Assembly (NCBI RefSeq): GCF_030505195.1
Contig: NZ_CP129672.1
Coordinates: 4,064,501-4,128,500, forward strand
Direction of reading: 5' to 3'
DNA length: 64,000 bases
From: Comamonas testosteroni
GTDB lineage: Bacteria > Pseudomonadota > Gammaproteobacteria > Burkholderiales > Burkholderiaceae_C
A program made the position numbers and the translations under genes. Positions 9,309 to 16,536 of the stretch are shown here, piece after piece. Every line of letters starts with the position of its first letter. Position 1 is the first letter of the stretch. The notes under the pieces are model-generated. The model was not told the origin of the DNA. It ran no database searches and saw only the letters and a list, made by a program, of their open reading frames with translations.

Positions 9309-9402
9309 GGTTGGGTGGAAAACAGAAAGCGTAAAAACGGTGTGATGCGTCCAAACACGGACAACTAGATCTGCAGTCAGTCATTGCTATGGCGTCAACC
9401 CA

Positions 9403-10386
9403 TCAGGCCACCAGCTGCAGCGCATGATCCAGAGCGCGTTGCTTGATGACGGCACCTTGGCCAAACCAGGCGCTGTCCAAGCAGTTGTCCTGGCTGCGGG
9501 CTTGCTTCTCATGGTCAATGAACTCGGTCACAGAGCACAGCAGGCCCCAGGCCGTGTCCTTGGACGCATGCATCTCAGCACCACGGCCATGGCCCTCATA
9601 GAGCATCTGCACCTTCTTGAGAGCACGCTCATTAGTCAATCCCACAGACATATCGGAATGCTGATCGGTGTTGCAGATCACCTTGAGGAAATAGTTCATA
9701 GCCTCATGGGTCTTGACCTTACGCTCGGCCAGCGTCTTCATGCGGTACATAAAGCTGTCCCACTGACCGACTGCTACACCCAACTGGCGTTTGACCGCCT
9801 GGGCATCGAAAGCCGTGCTGTGAGGTACCTTGACAGCTCCCACACCATCACGCAAAGCAATCGTCAGCGTGTTGTTGCAGACCACCCGCACCGTCGTGGG
9901 CATGGCCACCGTAGCCAGCGTTCCATCACAGGACGTAGCCAGCAGCAAATAGCCATTGACCACATCATTGCCTTTGAGCGCCGCCGACTTGCCAGTACGG
10001 GCCAAAGCCCAGAACTTGCGTCCAGCCTTAAGCACGCCAGCGGTCTCCAATTCATAGCCAGCGACTTCGGTCAGGTCCCGGTAGAACTCCAGCACCTCAC
10101 GAGGTTGCACCACCTGGTAGCGACTCCCCACAACAGATAAAGGAGCTTGCGTATCACTGCGATATAGCACCTTCTGCTCGGGAAACTCCTTGGGTTCGGC
10201 ATAAAGACCTGAAAGGCCAGAATGACCATCAGAGGCGAGGTAACGTACTGGCGTTTCCTGAATACGCCAATCCATGCCGGCAGCCTGCGCCCAGACATCG
10301 ATGCTTTGCTTAGCAGGCAGGGCGTGACCCAGTTCATGCCAAGGGGTTTGGCCGGTATAGGCCATTGTTTCTACGAGATGTGCCAT
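9403..10386 (-). CDS. DUF932 phage/plasmid-like protein (TIGR03299 type)
   Basis: The 327-residue protein begins MAHLVETMAYTGQTPWHELG, the standard opening of DUF932/TIGR03299 proteins. Other family blocks are VGSRYQVVQPREVLEFY and VVCNNTLTIAL. These cytoplasmic proteins occur on phages, plasmids and integrative elements, frequently next to lambda-type recombination genes; their biochemical function is not established. The neighbouring YqaJ exonuclease supports a shared role in element DNA processing. Confidence 0.85.
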   Translation of the reverse strand: MAHLVETMAYTGQTPWHELGHALPAKQSIDVWAQAAGMDWRIQETPVRYLASDGHSGLSGLYAEPKEFPEQKVLYRSDTQAPLSVVGSRYQVVQPREVLEFYRDLTEVAGYELETAGVLKAGRKFWALARTGKSAALKGNDVVNGYLLLATSCDGTLATVAMPTTVRVVCNNTLTIALRDGVGAVKVPHSTAFDAQAVKRQLGVAVGQWDSFMYRMKTLAERKVKTHEAMNYFLKVICNTDQHSDMSVGLTNERALKKVQMLYEGHGRGAEMHASKDTAWGLLCSVTEFIDHEKQARSQDNCLDSAWFGQGAVIKQRALDHALQLVA

Positions 10387-10416
10387 GTTGATTACTTTCG
10401 ATAAATAGGGGATGAA

Positions 10417-10755
10417 TTAGGCGGATTTTTCAGGAAACGAATTTCCGCAGGATGTGCAAACCAAGTTGTCAAGCATGTGCTGGTCGATTTTCTTGCCGAC
10501 GCTGGAGCCCAACTCGCAGCCAATGGCACTACCTGCTATTCCGCCTAAAACAGCACCGGCCAGACCACCAGCAGTAGCTCCTGCAGGGCCCGCTGCGGCT
10601 CCTGCGGTCATACCAATTTGGGCGCCTCTGATCGTTCCGGCAAAGCCTCCGGTGGCACCCGCCGCAGTGCCCAAGACACCAAAAAGCTTCTTAGCCCAAT
10701 TGCGTTGAGCGACCTTGCGACTTCCGCAGGCAGGGCAGCTTGCATCGTGATTCAT
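10417..10755 (-). CDS. Small zinc-ribbon / glycine-zipper protein
   Basis: The protein has 112 residues. CPACGSRK at the N-terminus and CTSCGNSF at the C-terminus form a split two-Cys-pair zinc ribbon. Between them lies a long Gly/Ala-rich hydrophobic segment with repeated GxxxG spacing, typical of glycine zippers that insert into membranes. AGAGGAAA precedes the start. The arrangement predicts a membrane hairpin whose two ends meet at one zinc site. It lies next to element genes and could be an accessory or stress protein; I do not recognise a named family. Confidence 0.65.
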   Translation of the reverse strand: MNHDASCPACGSRKVAQRNWAKKLFGVLGTAAGATGGFAGTIRGAQIGMTAGAAAGPAGATAGGLAGAVLGGIAGSAIGCELGSSVGKKIDQHMLDNLVCTSCGNSFPEKSA

Positions 10756-11211
10756 AGATTTCCTCTGAGACTGTATTTAAGTAGATAAGTCAATGATTTC
10801 ATTGCCTTAGTCCGGTAGAGCTCACTATGGATGTGCTCGCCTTAGTCATATGTGATTGAGGAATTTTTGAGTTCAGTTTTGCTATTTCTCAGAACGTTTT
10901 TTGAAGCAAATTCCAGCCAGACGAAGGAATGAATATTTTTTATAAAACCCCTACAGGTCTTCTGACAATAAAAAAATTCATGGATGGGCGAATGATGTCC
11001 TTCGCCTGGCACTCTCAGAGGAGGGGAACTAAATATCAGCGCAATTCGCCTGATCTCGATAGTTCTAAAAAATGCCACGCGTGTAACCAAGAAAAATCAA
11101 TAAAAACAATGGCTTGTGGTGAAATTTTGCTTTTTGGGGGAGTCAATCCACTGTTACAGTAAAAAATTACTGCATCACGCAGATGTTCAGATGCCGGGAT
11201 AGACGATGAAA
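10756..11211. other. Intergenic region upstream of the AlpA-type gene
   Basis: No supported gene is present; short frames on both strands lack start signals and family features. Base composition shifts here from GC-rich (left arm of the element) to AT-rich (right arm). It must hold the promoters of the divergent zinc-ribbon and AlpA-type genes. Confidence 0.5.
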
Positions 11212-11237
11212 TTCACCTCATTGAAAACAGAGGTGAA
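11212..11237 (+). promoter_or_regulatory. Hairpin sequestering the alpA ribosome-binding site
   Basis: TTCACCTC and GAGGTGAA form a perfect 8-bp stem with a 10-base loop. The right arm contains the GAGGTG ribosome-binding site of the gene at 11240, so folding would hide it. This suggests translational control of the element's regulator. Confidence 0.5.
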
Positions 11238-11239
11238 AA

Positions 11240-11512
11240 ATGAGCGAACTCACAACGTATGACAACCAAGCCTGCACACCTGCAGCAGACACTTTCAACC
11301 TGAACATGAGCGTGATCCGCTTGCCCAAGTTGCTGCAAATTTTGGGTATCTCGCGCTCGACGGTGTACTTGAAGATCAACAAGTCCTCGAAGTACTACGA
11401 CAAGGACTTTCCCCAGCCCATCAAGCTCGGAGAGAAGGCTGTGGGCTGGGTGCTTCAGGATGTCTTCAACTACATCGAGTTGATAAAACTGGGTACTAAA
11501 TCGTTGAATTAA
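11240..11512 (+). CDS. AlpA-family phage-type transcriptional regulator
   Basis: The protein has 90 residues. The core VIRLPKLLQILGISRSTVYL is the AlpA helix-turn-helix, followed by FPQPIKLGEKAVGW, the typical wing ending in Gly-Trp. AlpA proteins act as small DNA-binding activators or excisionase-like factors of cryptic prophages and satellites. The gene precedes the HUH protein and DUF3987 genes in the same direction. Its start overlaps a hairpin that can hide the ribosome-binding site. Confidence 0.87.
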   Translation: MSELTTYDNQACTPAADTFNLNMSVIRLPKLLQILGISRSTVYLKINKSSKYYDKDFPQPIKLGEKAVGWVLQDVFNYIELIKLGTKSLN

Positions 11513-11665
11513 TTTTTCACAAAAATTTAATCTTATTGTGAGGAATATTGGATAAATACCAAGGTTTTATACCGTATTCCCTCAGGATAAGAAATAAATT
11601 AAATTAGGTATTCTAGATACATATATGTATCTATCATTAATTTTCAATGAAATAAGAGAGTGCTT

Positions 11666-12829
11666 ATGTCCGTAAGAGATAAGTTCATTGATCTGCAAAG
11701 ATTTGTAATTAAGAATAAACAAGATTCTTGTTTTACTATTAGCTATGACGATAGAAGAAGCTATCATGAGAAATTAATGTATTACAGCATTGGAGCTAAT
11801 ATAGCTTCATTAGATATACAAAGAATGCCATTCTTTAAGAAGAAGAGCGGTATAACTTATAGGGCTCGTGCTTCAGGTTTAGGACATCAGATATTAAATA
11901 TTCTCAATCATGCCAGTCAGTCTAGAGTGCTGGGGTGGGATGAGGAGTACGCGTCTATCATTAACTACAGTCCTTTAATGAAATTGACCTACAGCGCTTT
12001 CGTTGCCGCAACCTCTCCTAATGGTGGGAGTGTTGAAAGTATCGGATTCATAGAGCCTGTAATTTATGGAGAGCGTGGCTTCAAAATGGCTTGTGGTAAG
12101 CGTACAGATGAAATTATTGATGGATTAAATAATTTTGTTGTACAGCTAAAAGATGCTTTGAATAAAGATGAGTTGCGTGAAGAAGTAAAAAGCTTTTATA
12201 GAAATGCAAATGAGCGTTATCACCAGTTGATGAAGGTGGCACTTCAGTCTTGGGAGATCAACTGTAAAAACGTTTTGCTTCGAATAGATTGGGGCTTCTA
12301 TATAGAGAGACCACGTATGCCATTTCGGCTAAAAACCGAGCAAGAGATTAATGAAGAATTTGTAGTTGTTGATATTAAAAGAAATCTCATGCTGAAAAGA
12401 CTGAAAAAGATGTTCGGTAAGGATTTATCTTTTTACGCCTGGAAGATTGAGTGTGGATACCATAAAGGGCTGCATATCCATTGGCTCATCGCGCTCAATG
12501 GCTCAAAGTATCAAAATCCTTATTATCACTCAAGAGCAATTACTGAAGATTGGACGCAGCACGTCTGTGGTGAGGAGAGCTACATATGGAATGTTTTGGG
12601 CATGTGCAAACCTGGTAGTGAATATTTGCGAAACATTGATTACAGAGATGAAGAGCTGATCACAATTTTAAGTACATACGCTAGCTATCTTACAAAAATT
12701 GATGTCACGATGAAATTGAGAGCTCCTGAGAGTTTTAGAACCTTCGGCTGCTCAAAAATGAAAAATCTCAACAAAAACAAACCAGGTCCAAAGAGATCAT
12801 CGTCCATCAGTTTTAATAATGGATATTAA
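11666..12829 (+). CDS. Inovirus Gp2-type HUH replication initiator-like protein (YagK/YfjJ family)
   Basis: The 387-residue AT-rich gene encodes a protein whose C-terminal half has the features of an HUH endonuclease. There is a metal-binding HIH motif (His270-Ile-His272, in GLHIHWLIAL) and a downstream tyrosine pair (Tyr338, Tyr341, in TYASYLTK). This fits the YagK/YfjJ or inovirus Gp2 family found in satellites and filamentous-phage-like elements. It probably nicks DNA to start rolling-circle replication; activity is inferred. The ATG at 11666 follows AAGAGAG. The DUF3987 gene starts three bases after its stop codon. Confidence 0.75.
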   Translation: MSVRDKFIDLQRFVIKNKQDSCFTISYDDRRSYHEKLMYYSIGANIASLDIQRMPFFKKKSGITYRARASGLGHQILNILNHASQSRVLGWDEEYASIINYSPLMKLTYSAFVAATSPNGGSVESIGFIEPVIYGERGFKMACGKRTDEIIDGLNNFVVQLKDALNKDELREEVKSFYRNANERYHQLMKVALQSWEINCKNVLLRIDWGFYIERPRMPFRLKTEQEINEEFVVVDIKRNLMLKRLKKMFGKDLSFYAWKIECGYHKGLHIHWLIALNGSKYQNPYYHSRAITEDWTQHVCGEESYIWNVLGMCKPGSEYLRNIDYRDEELITILSTYASYLTKIDVTMKLRAPESFRTFGCSKMKNLNKNKPGPKRSSSISFNNGY

Positions 12830-12832
12830 AAA

Positions 12833-14170
12833 ATGAACTATCTTATTCAGAATTCACCTTACCCAGTCCATGTGCTGCCAGCAATGTTGCGAGATTTTGC
12901 AGACCGTGTAGTTGCAGCTACTCAGTCGTCCTATGAAATGGTTGTGCCGGTAATGCTTGCAGGTATGTCTGCAGCTGTTCAAGGCGTAGCTGATGTAAAA
13001 ACACCTTATGGTGAAATTATGCCAACTAGCCTATTTTCTTTTGTGATTGCAAAGTCTGGAGATAGAAAATCCAGCATCCTTAAAAAGGTGATGAAAGGAT
13101 TTGAAGACTTTGAGCGAGGAAAAATAAGCGAGCATGTTTTTCCCGGCTGGGAGAATCAGGAATTGATACACCATCAATTTTTGATAGAGGATGCAACAAG
13201 TAAGGGGGTCATTGATATATTTAAAGAGGGTGCATCTTCTTTGTTTTATGCATTGGATGAAGCTGCTCTGATTTTTAATAAATTAGACATGCCATACTTT
13301 TGTAAACGCTTTGATGGATCTGCCATTAATGAAGTGAGCAGAACTCAAGGAACCACAAGATTGCTCGATAGGCGAGTTGCTTTATGCATGCTGACTCAGG
13401 ATGTTACTTTTGAGCGTTTTTTTAGCAAGAAAGGTGATTTACTTGTTGAGTCTGGACTGATGCCCCGGATGCTGATTTCGCACGCCTCTGCACACACTGG
13501 AATTTATAGATGGAATCCACTGCCTGCGAATGAGGAAAATTTTGAAAGGCATGGTTTCCATCAACGTGTAAGAGAATTAATGCAAAAATATGCAAGAGAG
13601 TTAGAGAATACTGAAATCAGTAGAGAGGTTGTTTATTTTGATCAAAGTGCGTGTGAATTGTGGGAGCAATATATTCAAAATGTTGATTTTGTTTTAAATC
13701 ATCATGGAGAGTGGGAAGAAATTAGAGCATTTATGCGTAGAAGTGGTGAATTGGTGATACGCATCGCAGCTGTTCTTCAATATTTCACTGATCCTGGAGA
13801 TAAAATCCAGCCATGGGCTGTTCAATCATCTATTGAAATGGTTAGATGGCATCTTCATGGGGCTAAAAGAATATTTGGTGAAGAGGCATTGGAAGTTAAA
13901 ATAAAAAAAGATGTTGATTTGCTATTTAAATATATTCTTGGACGTTATCAAAGAACTGGAGATAAATATATTAATAAAGGTGAACTGCTTAGGTATGGGC
14001 CTAAATCTTTGAGGAAGTCAGATGTTTTAGATATTGCAATAAGATATCTTTTAAGTATGGGTAAGTTACAAATATTAAAGTATGGAAGAAAAGAAGTGAT
14101 TTATATCAATGAAAATTATCATGGAGGAGCTGAGAATTATTTAAATAATAAAATAGAAGTTAATTGGTAA
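12833..14170 (+). CDS. DUF3987 (YfjI-type) P-loop ATPase
   Basis: The 445-residue protein belongs to the YfjI/DUF3987 group. A degenerate Walker A segment, AKSGDRKSS, starts at residue 73, and LFYALDEAALIF near 140 is the likely Walker B. TQDVTFERFF and GLMPRMLIS are family blocks that follow. Related proteins are helicase/primase-like factors of satellites and prophages. It lies immediately after the HUH protein gene, so the pair looks like a replication module. The C-terminal 80 residues are probably a winged-helix domain. Confidence 0.78.
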   Translation: MNYLIQNSPYPVHVLPAMLRDFADRVVAATQSSYEMVVPVMLAGMSAAVQGVADVKTPYGEIMPTSLFSFVIAKSGDRKSSILKKVMKGFEDFERGKISEHVFPGWENQELIHHQFLIEDATSKGVIDIFKEGASSLFYALDEAALIFNKLDMPYFCKRFDGSAINEVSRTQGTTRLLDRRVALCMLTQDVTFERFFSKKGDLLVESGLMPRMLISHASAHTGIYRWNPLPANEENFERHGFHQRVRELMQKYARELENTEISREVVYFDQSACELWEQYIQNVDFVLNHHGEWEEIRAFMRRSGELVIRIAAVLQYFTDPGDKIQPWAVQSSIEMVRWHLHGAKRIFGEEALEVKIKKDVDLLFKYILGRYQRTGDKYINKGELLRYGPKSLRKSDVLDIAIRYLLSMGKLQILKYGRKEVIYINENYHGGAENYLNNKIEVNW

Positions 14171-14215
14171 GAATTAATTATTGAGAAATTCTAATAAAGA
14201 GATGCTTGATGAGTA

Positions 14216-14854
14216 TTATTTTAAAATTTGAATTATTAATTTATTAAGCTTGTCATCATCTCTGATTAATCTGTGAATAATTTTTTTAATTGCACCATCG
14301 GTGATTGGCCTGGATTTTGTGTTTTTATATTTTTTCATTATAAGAAAAACATCTTGTGTTACATCTTTAATAAAAGATGATCTATGAATTAAGGTTAATG
14401 GAACTTTGCTTTTATGAATTAATATTTTCTTTTGTAGAAAATCAGATATCTCTAGATCTAGATCACTTAGTTCCTTTTCTGGATTCTGTTTTTCATTTTT
14501 AATGTATTCAGTGGCTTCTTCATGTTTTTTAACATAATTCCAAGAGTCATGAATTCCTTTAAAATATTCAGCCCTAGAGTAATAGTACCAAGCAAAATTT
14601 GTTAATTTTTTTTGGGCATAATAAAAACAAAGACCCATAAAGATTAAATAGGTTTGATACGTATTATTAATTCCGTTGTTTAGATCTGTGTGATAATGAT
14701 AGTTTATTGAATCTTCTCCATTGAATCCTTCAAGGGCGTATGCATCCATGTTTTTGAATACCTGTTCAAGATCATTTTTAGAACATGATTTTTCAAAGGC
14801 AATCAGGATATCTTCTAGTTGATCTGGATCTTTATTGATAATTCTAAATTTCAT
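14216..14854 (-). CDS. Orphan AT-rich element gene, function unknown
   Basis: I do not recognise this protein of about 212 residues. It is rich in Lys, Asn, Ile and Tyr and predicted largely helical. It has an aromatic cluster (FAWYYYSRAEYFKGIHDSWNY) near residue 90 that resembles a TPR-like helix pair. No signal peptide or membrane segment is seen. It is convergent with the DUF3987 gene, at the position where satellite elements often carry defence or toxin cargo. The ATG at 14854 is chosen; a GTG at 14890 would start almost at the IS30 relic, whose arrival may have removed the native promoter. Confidence 0.55.
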   Translation of the reverse strand: MKFRIINKDPDQLEDILIAFEKSCSKNDLEQVFKNMDAYALEGFNGEDSINYHYHTDLNNGINNTYQTYLIFMGLCFYYAQKKLTNFAWYYYSRAEYFKGIHDSWNYVKKHEEATEYIKNEKQNPEKELSDLDLEISDFLQKKILIHKSKVPLTLIHRSSFIKDVTQDVFLIMKKYKNTKSRPITDGAIKKIIHRLIRDDDKLNKLIIQILK

Positions 14855-14898
14855 TTTTTGTTTAGCAGATTCAAACCCAAAGTGCAACACCCTTGAAT

Positions 14899-15146
14899 TT
14901 AATGGATGAGGGTGGAGTTCTGGGGGCTGTAGATCAGCAGTTCTCGGTAAACCGATAGCGGTGATCGTACTCCAAGACCTTTGCGAGGGCGGTAGTTGAT
15001 TTCAGCGGCAATGGCATCTAGCTGTTCTTGGCTGTAGACGCTCAAGTTCGAGCCCTTCGGTCGGTACTGCCGCACCAAGCCCTTCATGTTTTCGTTGGAG
15101 CCTCTTTGCTAGGGGCTGTACAGGTCACAGAAGGGCACCTCTCAAA
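14899..15146 (-). pseudogene. IS30-family transposase C-terminal fragment
   Basis: The reading VPFCDLYSP*QRGSNENMKGL continues into YSQEQLDAIAAEINYRPRK, the hallmark end of IS30-type DDE transposases including the glutamate region QRGSNEN. A TAG replaces the Trp codon normally found before Gln-Arg-Gly. The N-terminal part is missing and no inverted repeats are visible. Confidence 0.85.
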
Positions 15147-15193
15147 ACCTCCCTCGAAGCCTGTTCAAGGCTGGCATGCGGTAGATTCAGCGC

Positions 15194-15860
15194 ATGCCCA
15201 GCCCACGCAGCGCCCTCAAGTTCGACCTGTTTGCAGATAGCAGCCGTAAAGGAACGCTTGATGAGCTAGGCGATCCCTTGCAAGTCATTGCCCGCCACAT
15301 TGATTTTGGCGAGCTGGCAGGCTTAGCGGATGCCTTGATAGAACGCAGCGATGGCCGCAAAGGAGGTCGCCCGGCCTATCCGGCAGAGGTGATGGTGCGT
15401 ATCTTGGTGCTCAAACGCCTGTACAACTTGTCGGATGAGCAAATGGAGTTTCAGTTGCTGGACCGCATGAGCTACCAGCGCTTTTGCTTGCTGCAAGACG
15501 CAATGAATGTGCCGGACCGCAACACAATTTGGCGCTTTGGAGAGCGTATTGGCGTAGATGGAGCCACGGTCTTACTGCATGGTGTGGATGCCCAGTTGCA
15601 TCGCCATGGCTTCATTGCCAGAGGTGGGCAAGCGATTGATACCACGCTGGTGCCAGCGCCCGTGTAGCGCATCAGGAAAACTGATCGCAGTCAGCTCGAG
15701 GCAGGCCAGCAGCCCGATTGGAGTGATGCCCAACGCAGGCAAAAAGACATTGATGCCACACACACCAAAAAGCATGGGAGATGTTACTTTGGCTACAAGC
15801 TCAGCGTCAGCGTCGATCACAAGCATGGCTTTATCCGTGGTGTTGTTGTCGAATGTCTGA
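15194..15860 (+). pseudogene. IS5-family transposase, internal stop and 3' truncation
   Basis: The N-terminal half is intact: MPSPRSALKFDLFADSSRKG opening, GRPAYPAEVMVRILVLKRLY, and DTTLVPAPV containing the first catalytic Asp. A TAG at 15665-15667 takes the place of the usual Gln codon. The same frame then continues with family sequence (DWSDAQRRQKDIDATHTKKHG, YFGYKLSVSVDHKHGFIRG) before losing similarity near 15860. The last catalytic Glu region is absent. The copy is therefore dead through one nonsense change plus truncation. Confidence 0.88.
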
Positions 15861-16136
15861 GGTGTTGCTTGGGTTGTGCTGCTGCCGTCGTAGTCCCAAG
15901 CTTCAGTGCAACTGTAAGAAGGATCTATCGCACTGGACGTAGTGAGCAGAGTTGGAGCAAATGATCGTTCGGCGCAGTCGTTGAGCTAAAGCTTGAAGTC
16001 GAAACATCTATAGGTAGGCTGTGTGCTGCTGAGCCGCTCATCTCGCATGTGTGACGTTTTGCATCCAATTCCATCTCACAACATCCAGCTACAGCCAATG
16101 TTTGATGGCATACCAGATGGCATACCGATGAGGTTG
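15861..16136. other. Non-coding remnant between IS5 fragment and tRNA-Ser
   Basis: No gene is supported. The imperfect tandem ATGGCATACC (near 16107 and 16119) is typical of sequence next to integrated elements at tRNA genes, but no integrase can be read on either strand. Confidence 0.4.
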
Positions 16137-16176
16137 AAAAACAAAAAAGCCAAGTGAAATCAATCACTTGGCTTTT
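16137..16176 (-). terminator. Terminator of tRNA-Ser
   Basis: A 13-bp stem AAAAGCCAAGTGA / TCACTTGGCTTTT is followed on the minus strand by TTTTTTGTTTTT, just downstream of the tRNA 3' end. Confidence 0.88.
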
Positions 16177-16181
16177 GTATT

Positions 16182-16271
16182 TGGCGGAGGCTGTGAGATT
16201 CGAACTCACGGAAGGATCACTCCTTCGGCAGTTTTCAAGACTGCTGGTTTAAACCACTCACCCAAACCTCC
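16182..16271 (-). tRNA. tRNA-Ser (anticodon UGA)
   Basis: The 90-nt gene reads 5'-GGAGGTTTGGGTGAG and ends CAGCCTCCGCCA. The 7-bp acceptor stem (one G-T pair), the anticodon stem GCAGT/ACTGC around loop CTTGAAA (anticodon TGA), the long variable arm typical of serine tRNAs and the T-loop TTCGAAT are all present. CCA is encoded. A TAGAAT sequence about 11 bp upstream is a plausible -10 box. Confidence 0.97.
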
Positions 16272-16470
16272 GGATGCGAGGATTCTACACAAGGATTGTG
16301 CGCTATCCGGCATTGCGCGTATTTTGTCTTGTTCATGAAAACCATAGCGTGCTGCGCTTGCTGGATAAGGAGTGCTAGTTGGTTTTCATCTTGCTGTTGC
16401 GCTAGGGTCAGCGACGCTGGCAATGGTCACGGCTGGCGAACCCGATGCCTGATGCTCAAGGACCGGGAGC

Positions 16471-16496
16471 AAAAAAACGCCCCGAAGGGCGTTTTT
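16471..16496 (-). terminator. Rho-independent terminator of maeB
   Basis: AAAAACGCCC / GGGCGTTTTT with a CGAA loop lies 40 bp after the maeB stop. The minus strand ends in a T run. Confidence 0.9.
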
Positions 16497-16536
16497 GTGA
16501 TTGCCTCGGGTGGGACGCCCGAGAGATTCCGCCGGA

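Larger units (their letters stand above)
6800..16181. mobile_element. Integrative-element remnant adjacent to tRNA-Ser
   Basis: The region holds phage/ICE-type genes only: an RDF-like protein, YqaJ exonuclease, DUF932 protein, AlpA regulator, HUH protein and DUF3987 ATPase, plus IS30 and IS5 relics. It abuts the 3' end of tRNA-Ser, a frequent integration target. The 11.5-14.9 kb part is markedly AT-rich compared with the flanks. No intact integrase and no direct repeat of the tRNA end were found, so the left boundary is approximate and more than one element may be merged here. Confidence 0.5.

Noticed and set aside
10842..11090. Small minus-strand frame upstream of the AlpA-type gene
   Set aside because: No ribosome-binding site, no recognisable domain, and composition unlike its neighbours.
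15925..16209. Minus-strand frame running into tRNA-Ser, first considered an integrase remnant
   Set aside because: It starts inside the tRNA and shows none of the Arg/His/Tyr motifs of tyrosine recombinases.
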